Positions 21,005-28,917 of a DNA stretch of 64,000 nt are shown here, in pieces. A model generated the notes under the pieces. It searched no databases. It was not told the origin of the DNA and saw only the letters and a program-made list of their open reading frames with translations. Each line of letters opens with the position of its first letter. The first letter of the stretch is position 1. Origin of the DNA: Rhodococcus sp. Leaf278 (GTDB taxonomy: Bacteria; Actinomycetota; Actinomycetes; Mycobacteriales; Mycobacteriaceae); contig NZ_LMRR01000012.1 of assembly GCF_001426085.1 (NCBI RefSeq), forward strand, positions 366,268 to 430,267, read 5' to 3'. Position numbers and translations under genes: made by a program.

Positions 21005-21101
21005 CACAATTCAGGGTTCACCCCGATGTGCTCGAAGCGCACCGATGTCAAGATCGATATACGCGACACGACACGGTGCGCGTCTACGGTTGGAGTTTCA
21101 C

Positions 21102-21275
21102 ATGTTCTGGAAAGTACTCGGATTCATCGTCCTGATCTGGATCGCGCTCGCACTGCTGGGCACCATCATCAAGGGTGTGTTCTGGCTGGTGGTAGCCGGT
21201 GCCATCGTGTTCGGACTCGTATGGCTGTACAAAGCGATCTCATCGAACAGTGACCACACTTCACTGAAGTACTGA
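21102..21275 (+). CDS. 57-residue two-helix membrane protein in the psp locus
   Basis: This short gene encodes two hydrophobic helices (MFWKVLGFIVLIWIALALLG and the following FWLVVAGAIVFGLVWLY) and a polar tail (KAISSNSDHTSLKY). A GGTTGGAG ribosome site lies just upstream of ATG 21102. It follows pspM by 97 bases in the same direction, where mycobacteria have pspN, but it is far smaller than PspN and shows no resemblance I can see. Small hydrophobic proteins often accompany PspA systems (PspB, PspC, LiaI types), so a membrane-sensor or anchor role is plausible but unproven. Confidence 0.72.
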   Translation: MFWKVLGFIVLIWIALALLGTIIKGVFWLVVAGAIVFGLVWLYKAISSNSDHTSLKY

Positions 21276-21287
21276 CACGTCGGTCGC

Positions 21288-22184
21288 TCACGCCCATGAC
21301 GAGCGATCCCGGTCCACGAACACCCGCAGAGCACCAGGTACGGACTGCACGGTGACAGGCAGTTCACCGACGCGTTCACCGTCCGCATATGCGACGATTC
21401 CCTCGCACCTCAGGGTGACCCGCTCCGATGTGTACGTGTCGACCTCGGGCAGATCGATATGCGATCCCCGGTAGAGGGTAGGCGACATCCTGAGAAGTCG
21501 GGTTCGGCTCACTCCGCGCACGACGGTGATGTCGAGCAGACCGTCGTCGACCTGAGCAGCGGGGCAAATCGCCATCCCGCCGCCGTAGCAACGGCCGTTC
21601 CCGATGGCTACCAGCGTGGCGTCGACCCTGAGTTCGGCATCGTCCAATTCCAGGACGTACGAAAGGTTTTCGAGCGCGGCCAACTGCAGAATCATGGCCA
21701 CGTTGTAGCGCAGGGGGCCGCCGAACCATCGCAGTCGACCGGCTCTCTCGGTGACCAGGGAATCGAAACCGCTGGAGAGAACGGTTGCGAACCACCGGTC
21801 GCCGGCTCGGCCCAAATCGATTGTTCGAGTGAGACCGTCGACGACGAGGTCGGCTGCTCGGACTGCATCTTCCAGAGGTATCCCCAGATCGCGGGCCAGA
21901 TCGTTTCCGGTGCCTGCAGGGATGAGACCCATCGGGGTCTCGGTGCCGGCGAGCACTTGAATCACGAGATTGACGAGCCCGTCGCCTCCGACGGCGACCA
22001 CGGCGTCCGTTCCGCTGTCTACCGCTTTGTTTAACAATGCCAACGCGTCTCCCGGGGTACGGCCTTCGATCGCCGTGACGTGAATTCCGCGCTCGCGGAG
22101 TCGGGCTACGGCTCGCCGACCGGTCTGTGCTGCGCGCCCACCACCGGCCGTCGGATTGGTCAGCACCGTTACCGATCGGGTCAT
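21288..22184 (-). CDS. Diacylglycerol kinase-like lipid kinase (YegS/DagK family)
   Basis: This 298-residue lipid kinase probably phosphorylates diacylglycerol or a related lipid (Rv2252-like), recycling lipid for phospholipid and phosphatidylinositol mannoside synthesis. It shows NPTAGGGRA at the N-terminus, the catalytic-domain signature VVAVGGDGLVN, GLIPAGTGNDLARDLGIP, and the C-terminal DGLLDITVV and YADGE motifs. Its ATG overlaps the stop of a short relic frame upstream (minus strand), as if it had once been translationally coupled to a gene now missing. Confidence 0.9.
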   Translation of the reverse strand: MTRSVTVLTNPTAGGGRAAQTGRRAVARLRERGIHVTAIEGRTPGDALALLNKAVDSGTDAVVAVGGDGLVNLVIQVLAGTETPMGLIPAGTGNDLARDLGIPLEDAVRAADLVVDGLTRTIDLGRAGDRWFATVLSSGFDSLVTERAGRLRWFGGPLRYNVAMILQLAALENLSYVLELDDAELRVDATLVAIGNGRCYGGGMAICPAAQVDDGLLDITVVRGVSRTRLLRMSPTLYRGSHIDLPEVDTYTSERVTLRCEGIVAYADGERVGELPVTVQSVPGALRVFVDRDRSSWA

Positions 22185-22255
22185 GGTCGTCCGGATTCGT
22201 CGGTCACGTCGATCAGCTTGCCAGGGTTGACGATTGCAGTGTCGGTGACCGGCGC
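22181..22255 (-). pseudogene. Probable C-terminal relic of an FAD-linked oxidase coupled to the lipid kinase
   Basis: Directly upstream of the lipid kinase, and overlapping its ATG with a TGA stop, about 25 codons read ...TDTAIVNPGKLIDVTDESGRP. The IVNPGKLID piece resembles the typical end of FAD-linked (glycolate oxidase/alkyl-DHAP-synthase-type) oxidases. In M. tuberculosis such a flavoprotein (Rv2251) sits directly before the Rv2252 kinase and diverges from a TetR gene (Rv2250c), the same arrangement as here minus the oxidase body. I infer a deletion that left the 3' tip. No upstream start fits a full gene, and the match is short, so this is tentative. The rest of the 22185-22407 gap holds the tetR promoter. 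Confidence 0.4.
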
Positions 22256-22407
22256 TATTCCCCGTCGACAGTCTTCGGCGTAGATTGCCGATTCATGTTC
22301 TCGCCGACTTCGGGACCGAATGTGACCGAATCCGTGAGGTACAGTAACGAAATTACTTGCTTCGGCCCGCGATTCAGATCTTCGGCCCATAGTGTGAAGG
22401 GTGGCAC

Positions 22408-23043
22408 GTGACCGAGCGACCGGTGTCGAGTCCTGCCTCGTCTCAGTCCGCGCATCCGTCCGAGACGGACGCGCCGGAGAAGTCGATCGAAGACTCCGTG
22501 CTCGATGCGGCCCGATCGTGCATCCTCGAACATGGTGTCAGACGCACCACCCTGGCCGAAATCGCTCGCCGAGCCGAGGTCAGCAGGCCGACCGTCTACC
22601 GGAGATGGACGGACACACGAGCAGTGGTGTCCAGCCTTCTCACTCGCGAGATCGGCGCACTCATTCCGAGCTTCGATGCGACCGCGTCCGGCCGAGAGCA
22701 GATCGTGACCGCCGTGGGTCAGGCGGCCGACCGGATCCGAACTCACCCGCTGTTCGTGAAAATTCTCCGTTCCGATTCCGATGTGCTCGCCACGTACATC
22801 CTGCATCGGCTCGGTACCAGCCAGGCGCTGATCATCGATACCCTGACCTCATTGATTGTTGTGGGGCAACGTGACTCGTCCATTCGTCCGGGGGATCCCG
22901 CGGCGCTGGCAACCATGTTGCTGTTGATGGTGCAGTCCGCTGTCCAGTCCGCCGAGATGGTGTCCGAGCGCATCTCCGGTGCCGAAGTGATGCGCCAGAT
23001 GACGTACGCGGTCGATGCCTACCTGCGTCCCCGGAGCGCGTGA
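22408..23043 (+). CDS. TetR-family transcriptional regulator
   Basis: This 211-residue repressor-type protein has an N-terminal TetR helix-turn-helix (about residues 27-70: VLDAARSCILEHGVRRTTLAEIARRAEVSR then PTVYRRW). The variable C-terminal ligand domain is all-helical. A polar tail of about 25 residues precedes the domain. GTG 22408 has an AAGGG ribosome site and a TAGTGT hexamer 12 bases upstream. It diverges from the lipid kinase. Position next to a Rv2252-like gene recalls Rv2250c; the ligand and regulon are unknown. Confidence 0.85.
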   Translation: MTERPVSSPASSQSAHPSETDAPEKSIEDSVLDAARSCILEHGVRRTTLAEIARRAEVSRPTVYRRWTDTRAVVSSLLTREIGALIPSFDATASGREQIVTAVGQAADRIRTHPLFVKILRSDSDVLATYILHRLGTSQALIIDTLTSLIVVGQRDSSIRPGDPAALATMLLLMVQSAVQSAEMVSERISGAEVMRQMTYAVDAYLRPRSA

Positions 23044-23115
23044 CGGGCGTTCCTTCACCTGTGGTGATCTCGACATACGTCGAGCTCGTCGAGTCGGGTG
23101 TGGCACCCTGAGTCG

Positions 23116-24288
23116 ATGCGAGTTGCAGTGGTGGCCGGGCCCGATCCGGGACATGCGTTTCCGGCCATTGCCCTGTCTCTGTTGTTCCGTCGTGCCGGTG
23201 ACGAACCGGTCCTGTTCACCGGAAGTCGTTGGGTGCCCGACGCTCGTGCCCTCGGGCTGCGGGCATTTCCCTTGGGCGGACTGACACCGCGACCGGAGGA
23301 CGACGATCTGGATGCCGGGCAGCGTATCCACTCTCGCGCCGCGTTCGTCTCCACCGAATTGTTGCCCGACCTCGCTCGGGAGAACGTCGACCTCGTGGTG
23401 TCCGACATTCTCACTGCAGGAGGCGGTATGGCTGCCGAACGTCTCGGTACGCCCTGGATCGAGCTCTCGCCCCATCCCCTGTATTCGCCCTCTAAAGGTT
23501 TGCCGCCCATCGGAAGTGGGTTGGCTCCGGGCATCGGTCTTCGTGGCAGGTTCCGCGATACCGTCATGCGCGCGTTGACTGCACGCTCGATCGCGCAGGG
23601 ACGGGCTCAGCGTTCCCTCGCGAGGGCGAGTATCGGTCTACCGGAGCGGGATCCGGGCCCGAGTGCTCGACTGATTGCCACAATCCCCGCGCTGGAGGTG
23701 CAACGTCCCGACTGGCCCGAGGACGCGCACGTGACCGGTCCGTTGCTGTGGGAGCCGACCGACGATCTGCTCGAGCTACCCGACGGCGAATCACCTGTGG
23801 TGATGGTCGCACCGTCGACGGCGTTCACCGGTGCCGAGGGGATGCTCGAGATGGCACTGAAGGGGTTGCATGGCGGCGGGGTTCGGGTAGTGGCTTCGGT
23901 TCTCGACGGGGCCCCCGACGTGTTGCCGAACTGGGCGAATGCGGGCCTCGGTCGGCAGGACGAACTTCTGCGTCACGCCGATGTGGTGGTGTGTGGGGGT
24001 GGCCATGGAATGTTGGCCAAAGCTCTGATGCACGGAGTTCCGGTGGTGACCGTGCCCGGTGGCGGTGATCAGTGGGAACTGGCGAATCGGGCTGCGCGGC
24101 AGGGGAGCGCCGTGATCGTGCGACCCCCGACGGCAGCCTCGATCGCCGGCGCGGTGGCCGACGTTCTCGCCGATCCTCGATTTGCCCTGGCTGCTGCCGA
24201 GGCGGCGGCCGGCGCGAAGTCCGTCGAGGATCCGGTGGCGGTATGTCACGAGGTCCTTGCTCGGAGCGCGCGTCGGACGGGGCGTTAG
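23116..24288 (+). CDS. UDP-glycosyltransferase-like protein (Rv2739c-like)
   Basis: This 390-residue GT-B fold enzyme transfers a sugar from a nucleotide donor. The N-terminal domain starts MRVAVVAGPDPGHAFPAIAL. The C-terminal donor-binding domain shows the pattern of UGT/MGT enzymes: LRHADVVVCGGGHGMLAKAL, then GVPVVTVPGGGDQWELANR. The acceptor is unknown. ATG 23116 has a CACCCT hexamer six bases upstream; an in-frame start at 23098 would add six unneeded residues. Its TAG stop forms the first three bases of the TAGGGT element before the next gene. Rv2739c occupies the same place upstream of recA in mycobacteria. Confidence 0.85.
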   Translation: MRVAVVAGPDPGHAFPAIALSLLFRRAGDEPVLFTGSRWVPDARALGLRAFPLGGLTPRPEDDDLDAGQRIHSRAAFVSTELLPDLARENVDLVVSDILTAGGGMAAERLGTPWIELSPHPLYSPSKGLPPIGSGLAPGIGLRGRFRDTVMRALTARSIAQGRAQRSLARASIGLPERDPGPSARLIATIPALEVQRPDWPEDAHVTGPLLWEPTDDLLELPDGESPVVMVAPSTAFTGAEGMLEMALKGLHGGGVRVVASVLDGAPDVLPNWANAGLGRQDELLRHADVVVCGGGHGMLAKALMHGVPVVTVPGGGDQWELANRAARQGSAVIVRPPTAASIAGAVADVLADPRFALAAAEAAAGAKSVEDPVAVCHEVLARSARRTGR

Positions 24289-24298
24289 GGTTGTCGAT
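24286..24298 (+). promoter_or_regulatory. -10 element for the DUF3046 gene made from the upstream stop codon
   Basis: TAGGGT at 24286-24291 lies seven bases before GTG 24299, and its TAG is the stop codon of the glycosyltransferase gene. The geometry suggests leaderless transcription of the small gene from a promoter buried in its neighbour's end. Confidence 0.5.
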
Positions 24299-24490
24299 GT
24301 GCGTCTGACCGAATTTCGTGAACTGCTCACCGAGGAGTTCGGCTCCGTTCGAGGCAATTCCCTGCTGACCGATCATGTGCTGTCCGGGATCGGACGAACC
24401 GGGGCACAGGCCATCGAGGAGGGCGTCGACCCGAGGGAAGTGTGGCGCTCGATCTGCTACGAGTTCGATGTTCCGAAAGAGCGCTGGTAG
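24299..24490 (+). CDS. DUF3046-family protein (Rv2738c-like)
   Basis: This is a 63-residue acidic protein (start VRLTEFRELLTEEFG; end FDVPKERW) with a pattern conserved across actinobacteria directly upstream of recA. The function of DUF3046 is unknown, although the constant linkage to recA-recX suggests a DNA-repair role. GTG 24299 lies 7 bases after TAGGGT. Its stop is followed by about 50 bases and then the recA promoter with its LexA box, so recA has its own control and is not simply read from this gene. Confidence 0.85.
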   Translation: MRLTEFRELLTEEFGSVRGNSLLTDHVLSGIGRTGAQAIEEGVDPREVWRSICYEFDVPKERW

Positions 24491-24540
24491 CCCTTCGCGG
24501 GTCGAATCCAGTTTGCTCGGCGTGTCGAACGCGGCGGTAG

Positions 24541-24568
24541 TTGACTCGAACACGTGTTCCCCTATGCT
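24541..24568 (+). promoter_or_regulatory. recA promoter with LexA (SOS) box in the spacer
   Basis: TTGACT (24541-24546) and TATGCT (24563-24568) are 16 bases apart and form a good sigma70-type promoter. The spacer contains TCGAACACGTGTTCCC (24546-24561), matching the actinobacterial SOS box TCGAAC-N4-GTTCGA except for the last two bases. LexA bound there would cover the polymerase site. Confidence 0.85.
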
Positions 24569-24639
24569 GGTGACAACGGTTGCTGAGCGGTCCAGAGAAA
24601 CTTCTTGTCGGTACCCCGTTCTAGCGTTACCGACGACCA

Positions 24640-24675
24640 AGCTGAACGACACGACACAGCTGAACGACACGACAC
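24640..24675 (+). repeat. Perfect 18-bp tandem duplication in the recA leader
   Basis: AGCTGAACGACACGACAC occurs twice in direct succession (24640-24657 and 24658-24675), ending just before the recA ribosome site AGGGAGC. It may be a recent slippage duplication or a functional leader element. Confidence 0.8.
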
Positions 24676-24687
24676 AGGGAGCTCACG

Positions 24688-25725
24688 ATGGCTGCATACG
24701 ATCGCGACAAAGCGCTCGATCTCGCACTCGCGCAGATCGACAAGAACTTCGGCAAGGGTTCGGTGATGCGCCTCGGTGACGAGGTTCGCCAGCCCATCGC
24801 CGTCATTCCCACGGGATCGATCGCGCTCGATGTAGCACTCGGCATCGGAGGGTTGCCGCGTGGACGTGTCATCGAGGTCTACGGCCCGGAATCCTCGGGT
24901 AAGACCACCGTTGCCTTGCACGCGGTGGCCAGTGCTCAGCGCGCCGGCGGCATCGCCGCCTTCATCGACGCCGAGCACGCACTGGATCCGGACTATGCGA
25001 AGAAGCTCGGTGTCGACACCGATGCACTGCTGGTCTCGCAGCCCGATACCGGTGAGCAGGCCCTCGAGATCGCAGACATGCTGATCCGTTCGGGCGCACT
25101 CGACATTCTCGTGATCGACTCGGTGGCGGCACTCGTGCCGCGCGCCGAGATCGAGGGCGAGATGGGCGACAGTCACGTGGGTCTGCAGGCTCGCCTGATG
25201 AGCCAGGCGCTGCGCAAGATCACCGGCGCGATGAGCAATTCCGGCACCACCGTCATCTTCATCAACCAGTTGCGCGAGAAGATCGGCGTCATGTTCGGCT
25301 CTCCCGAAACCACCACCGGTGGTAAGGCATTGAAGTTCTACGCCTCGGTTCGCCTCGACATCCGCCGCATCGAGACTCTGAAGGACGGAACCGATGCCAT
25401 CGGTAACCGCACCCGGGTCAAGGTCGTCAAGAACAAAGTCGCGCCGCCGTTCAAGCAGGCCGAGTTCGACATCATCTACGGCAAGGGCATCAGCCGCGAG
25501 GGCTCGTTGATCGACATGGGCGTCGAGCACGGCTTCATCCGTAAGTCGGGTTCGTGGTTCACCTATGAGGGCGATCAGCTCGGTCAGGGCAAGGAGAACG
25601 CCCGCAAGTTCATGCTCGAGAACCCCGATGTGCGAGACGAGATCGAGAAGAAGATCATGGAAAAGCTGCAGATCGGCGCGGACGTCACCGCGGAGGAGCC
25701 CGCAGCCGCTCCGGTCGACTTCTAA
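24688..25725 (+). CDS. recA: Recombinase RecA
   Basis: RecA forms filaments on single-stranded DNA, drives strand exchange and triggers LexA self-cleavage. The 345-residue protein has Walker [11 protein letters not shown] (66-75), Walker [21 protein letters not shown]-binding loop 2 with [14 protein letters not shown] and a family-typical acidic tail. No intein is present, unlike M. tuberculosis recA. The promoter carries an SOS box; the leader contains an 18-base tandem repeat. recX follows 12 bases after the stop. A perfect hairpin terminator closes the pair. Confidence 0.98.
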   Translation: MAAYDRDKALDLALAQIDKNFGKGSVMRLGDEVRQPIAVIPTGSIALDVALGIGGLPRGRVIEVYGPESSGKTTVALHAVASAQRAGGIAAFIDAEHALDPDYAKKLGVDTDALLVSQPDTGEQALEIADMLIRSGALDILVIDSVAALVPRAEIEGEMGDSHVGLQARLMSQALRKITGAMSNSGTTVIFINQLREKIGVMFGSPETTTGGKALKFYASVRLDIRRIETLKDGTDAIGNRTRVKVVKNKVAPPFKQAEFDIIYGKGISREGSLIDMGVEHGFIRKSGSWFTYEGDQLGQGKENARKFMLENPDVRDEIEKKIMEKLQIGADVTAEEPAAAPVDF

Positions 25726-25737
25726 CCTTGTGCCGCT

Positions 25738-26289
25738 GTGCAGCAGCGAGACGAGGGTGGCGGCACCGAGGCGCAGGCGAAAGATGTCTGCCTTCGGTTG
25801 CTGACCGACCGAGCGCGTAGCAGGCACGAACTCGAAACGAGTCTTGCCAAAAAAGGATTCACTGCCGAGATCGCGAACGCAGTTCTCGACCGGCTCGAGA
25901 AAGCAAAGCTCGTCGATGACGAATCCTTTGCTGAACAGTGGGTCCAGTCCCGGCACAAGTACTCAGGTAAGGGCAAACGCGCACTCAGCATGGAGCTGCG
26001 GAACAAAGGCGTCAGCAACGAGTTGGCCGTGAGCGCCCTCGATCTGATCGATTCCGAAGACGAACTCCAACGTGCTGCGGAGTTGGTGCGCAAACGATTT
26101 CGATCGTTACGTCTGCCAGACCCGAACGGGCCCGACGCACGGGTCGAACGAGACAAAGTAGTGCGCAAGCTGGTCGGTATGCTGGCTCGCCGCGGATACT
26201 CGCAAGGAATGGCATTTGCGGTGGTCAAAGATCAACTCGACCGCGTAGGTGCAGACACCGAAGACTTCGACGGCCCCGACACGATGTGA
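25738..26289 (+). CDS. recX: Regulatory protein RecX
   Basis: RecX caps RecA filaments and inhibits recombinase activity. The 183-residue protein shows the three-repeat helical structure of the family, with LRLLTDRARSRHELETSLAKKGF, LVDDESFAEQWVQSR and LARRGYSQGMAFAVVKDQL. GTG 25738 is the start. A TAACCT hexamer, made from the recA stop TAA plus CCT, lies nine bases upstream, so a separate weak promoter is possible besides recA read-through. It is followed by a strong terminator at 26322-26361. Confidence 0.93.
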   Translation: MQQRDEGGGTEAQAKDVCLRLLTDRARSRHELETSLAKKGFTAEIANAVLDRLEKAKLVDDESFAEQWVQSRHKYSGKGKRALSMELRNKGVSNELAVSALDLIDSEDELQRAAELVRKRFRSLRLPDPNGPDARVERDKVVRKLVGMLARRGYSQGMAFAVVKDQLDRVGADTEDFDGPDTM

Positions 26290-26321
26290 TCGTCCACCTC
26301 GAGTAGGAGGCGTCGAGAAAC

Positions 26322-26361
26322 AGTAAGGCCCGCAACACCATCGGTGTTGCGGGCCTTACTT
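26322..26361. terminator. Bidirectional terminator between recX and gluD
   Basis: A perfect 18-base stem (26322-26339 with 26343-26360) surrounds an ATC loop. The arms begin AGTAAGGCCCGCAACACC and the hairpin has T residues at its end. It lies between the convergent recA-recX and glu operons. Confidence 0.9.
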
Positions 26362-26395
26362 GTCGAGGGCCTCGATCAGTTTCAGTGTCGTGTAG

Positions 26396-27271
26396 TCAGG
26401 CTGCCTGGCCACCGTCGAGAGCCGGAACCACTTCAGTCGCGCCGGCCTTGCGCTTGCGAGAACGCAGACGACGCTCGACCACGGTGGCCAGCTTGGTCAA
26501 CAGCGAGTTGATGATGATCATGATCACGGCGACGATGATCAGCGACGGCAGGTAGTTGCTGTAGAACGCGCCCACCTGCTGCCCGGAACGGACGACCTCG
26601 ACGTAGCCGATGACGTAACCCAGCGCCGAGTCCTTCAGTGCCACCACCATCTGCGAGATGATCGCCGGAAGCATGGCGGTGACGGCCTGGGGGAGCAGAA
26701 CCAGGAGCATTACCTGGCTCTTCCGCATGCCCAGCGCCGACGCTGCTTCGCGCTGACCCTTGGGCAGAGAATTGACGCCAGCACGCACGATCTCGGCAAT
26801 GACCGAACCGTTGTACAGGGTCAGGCCCGTGACTACCGCAGCCAAGGCCAGGTACTTGACCTTGAAGACCTCGTAGTCGGCGTACACCGCGTACAGGAAG
26901 ATCATCAGGATCAGCACGGGCACTGCGCGGAACAATTCGACGATTGCGCCACTGATCACTCGGACCACTCGATGATCGGACAACCTGCCGATACCGAGTA
27001 CGGCACCGAGGATCAGGGCGAACACGATCGACAGTGCCGCTGCCACCAGGGTGCCCTGGATACCGGGAATCAGATAGGTTGTCCACGTGGTCGATTCGAG
27101 GAACGGATCCCACTTCTCGGCGGTCAGCTGTCCCTTCGAATCGAGGGCACGGTAGATCAGAAATGCGACTCCGAGTGAGACGATCGCGACCATAACGGTC
27201 AGAATGCGGTATCGGAGTACTGCTTTCGGTCCGGGAACGTCGTACAGAACTGCTACTGCATCACTCATCAT
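26396..27271 (-). CDS. gluD: Glutamate ABC transporter permease GluD
   Basis: This is one of two permeases of the glutamate importer. The 291-residue membrane protein has a polar N-terminus, a first helix (VMVAIVSLGVAFLIYRAL), and the conserved EAA loop ...GQREAASALGMRKSQVMLLVLLPQAV, which contacts the ATPase. The basic C-terminal tail is RRLRSRKRKAG. Its start overlaps the gluC stop by four bases. The full order gluA-gluB-gluC-gluD equals the Corynebacterium glutamicum glutamate operon. A terminator follows the stop. Confidence 0.92.
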   Translation of the reverse strand: MMSDAVAVLYDVPGPKAVLRYRILTVMVAIVSLGVAFLIYRALDSKGQLTAEKWDPFLESTTWTTYLIPGIQGTLVAAALSIVFALILGAVLGIGRLSDHRVVRVISGAIVELFRAVPVLILMIFLYAVYADYEVFKVKYLALAAVVTGLTLYNGSVIAEIVRAGVNSLPKGQREAASALGMRKSQVMLLVLLPQAVTAMLPAIISQMVVALKDSALGYVIGYVEVVRSGQQVGAFYSNYLPSLIIVAVIMIIINSLLTKLATVVERRLRSRKRKAGATEVVPALDGGQAA

Positions 27272-27945
27272 GACACCGCCAATCGCTTGCTGATGTAGCC
27301 GAACAGCAACCCGGTCGGGAGCGTCAGGATCATGAAGCCGAGGGCAAAGATGCCACCGACGACGAAGATCGCGGCTTCGTTCTCGATCATGTTCTTCATC
27401 AGGAACGACGCCTCCGCAACGCCGATGACCGATGCGATGGTCGTGTTCTTGGTCAATGCGATCACGACACTGCCCAGCGGTCCGACGACGGCGCGAAATG
27501 CCTGGGGCAGAACGACGATGGAGATGTTCTGGGTGAACGTCATGCCGAGCGAGCGGCCTGCTTCGGCCTGACCGACCGGGACCGTGTTGATGCCCGATCG
27601 TAGAGACTCGGCCACGAACGACGCGGTGTAGACACTCAGACCGAGGATAGCCAAGCGAAAGTTGTTGTCGTCGAGGAACGTCGACGACGACTCGGATGCC
27701 AGGGAGACGCCCATGGTCTGGTAGAGACCGAACGAGGTGAACAGGATGATCAGGGTCAACGGGGTGTTACGGAAGATGGTGACGTACGTCGCGGCTATGC
27801 CACGTGCGATCGGGATGGGGGACACCCGCATCGCGGCAATGATCGTTCCGATGACCAACGCTCCGACGAGTGATGCCAACGTCAGATAGATGGTCGAGAG
27901 GAACGCGTCGATCAATTGATCGCCGTACTTGCTCAATAGGTTCAC
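27268..27945 (-). CDS. gluC: Glutamate ABC transporter permease GluC
   Basis: This 225-residue permease has about five membrane helices and the EAA loop GQAEAGRSLGMTFTQNISIVVLPQAFRAVV, typical of polar amino acid importers (HisMQ type). It starts with ATG 27945 and its stop overlaps the gluD start, so the two permeases are translated together. A perfect hairpin lies in the 86-base gap after gluB, which may make permease levels lower than those of the binding protein. Glutamate specificity is inferred from operon layout. Confidence 0.92.
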   Translation of the reverse strand: MNLLSKYGDQLIDAFLSTIYLTLASLVGALVIGTIIAAMRVSPIPIARGIAATYVTIFRNTPLTLIILFTSFGLYQTMGVSLASESSSTFLDDNNFRLAILGLSVYTASFVAESLRSGINTVPVGQAEAGRSLGMTFTQNISIVVLPQAFRAVVGPLGSVVIALTKNTTIASVIGVAEASFLMKNMIENEAAIFVVGGIFALGFMILTLPTGLLFGYISKRLAVS

Positions 27946-27985
27946 GGTGCTTGTTGATCCTCACGGCTCGGCGAGATCGAACCGC

Positions 27986-28016
27986 CGTGTTCCGCGTGCG
28001 CGTGCACGCGGAACAC
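27986..28016 (-). repeat. Perfect hairpin between gluB and gluC
   Basis: Arms of 14 bases (27986-27999 and 28003-28016, inner arms GTGTTCCGCGTGC) form a strong stem with a small loop. Such hairpins after a binding-protein gene often protect the upstream mRNA or attenuate read-through, giving more binding protein than permease. Confidence 0.7.
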
Positions 28017-28031
28017 GACGAGAAGAGTCGA

Positions 28032-28865
28032 TCAGTAGCGGTCGACGGTGGGCTCGGCGGGAAGCGGGTAGCCCGATGCGCCCACGGTGTCGTTGAACGC
28101 CTGCTCCCAGGCACCGCTCGACACCATCTCCTCGATGGCGTCGTTGATCTTGTTGCGTCCGTCGGTGTCGTCCTTGTTCAGGCCGATGCCGTAGTTCTCC
28201 GTCGTGAACGGCTCGCCGACCACCTTGAACTGTCCGGGTGACTGTGCGGCGTAACCGGCCAGGATGATGTCGTCGGTGGTGACGGCGTCGACGGTGCCGT
28301 TACGCAGGGCCTCCACGCACGCGGAGTAGGTGTCGAACGGCTGCAACTGAACGCCCGGGTACTCGTCGGCGATGTTCTGGGCCGGGGTGGAGCCGGTGAC
28401 CGAGCACAACCGCTTACCGTCGTTGAGCGAATCGGCGCCGGTGATGTCGGTGTTGTCCTCGCGGACGAGCAACGATTGACCCGCCACGAAGTACGGTCCG
28501 GCGAAGCCGACCTTCTCCTTGCGGGTGTCGGTGATCGAATAGGTGGCGACGATGTAGTCGACCTCACCGTTTTCGATCAGGGTCTCGCGCTGTGCCGAGG
28601 GGGACTCCTTGAACTCGATGTTCGCCTCGTCGACGCCGAGCTTGCCGGCGACGTACTTGGCGACCTCGACGTCGAATCCGCTGAAGGTGCCGTCCGGATT
28701 ACGCAGACCGAGGCCGGGCTGGTCGAACTTGATGCCGACGATCAGGTTGCCGGATTCGGCGCTGCTCGAGATGGTGCGGGCCTCCTCTCCGCCGCCGCAG
28801 GCGGTGGCGACGATGGAGAGAGCGGCGATGGCGACACCGAAGCGAAGCGGTCGGGTGATTCTCAC
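28032..28865 (-). CDS. gluB: Glutamate-binding lipoprotein GluB
   Basis: This 277-residue extracellular binding protein has a signal peptide (MRITRPLRFGVAIAALS) ending in a lipoprotein-type cysteine (VATACGGG). The mature part is an SBP family 3 amino-acid binder: VGIKFDQPGLGLRNPDGTFSGFDVEVAKYV, then VDYIVATYSIT and a C-terminal hinge region. It catches glutamate outside the membrane and passes it to GluCD. It is preceded by gluA and followed by a hairpin. Specificity is taken from the operon. Confidence 0.93.
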   Translation of the reverse strand: MRITRPLRFGVAIAALSIVATACGGGEEARTISSSAESGNLIVGIKFDQPGLGLRNPDGTFSGFDVEVAKYVAGKLGVDEANIEFKESPSAQRETLIENGEVDYIVATYSITDTRKEKVGFAGPYFVAGQSLLVREDNTDITGADSLNDGKRLCSVTGSTPAQNIADEYPGVQLQPFDTYSACVEALRNGTVDAVTTDDIILAGYAAQSPGQFKVVGEPFTTENYGIGLNKDDTDGRNKINDAIEEMVSSGAWEQAFNDTVGASGYPLPAEPTVDRY

Positions 28866-28917
28866 AGTGAATGTCCTTCGGGTAGGTCGTGCGTATGGAG
28901 ACGAGCGGTGAATCGGG

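Noticed and set aside
24562..25956. A 464-codon open frame antisense to recA
   Set aside because: No protein signature and recA is unambiguous.
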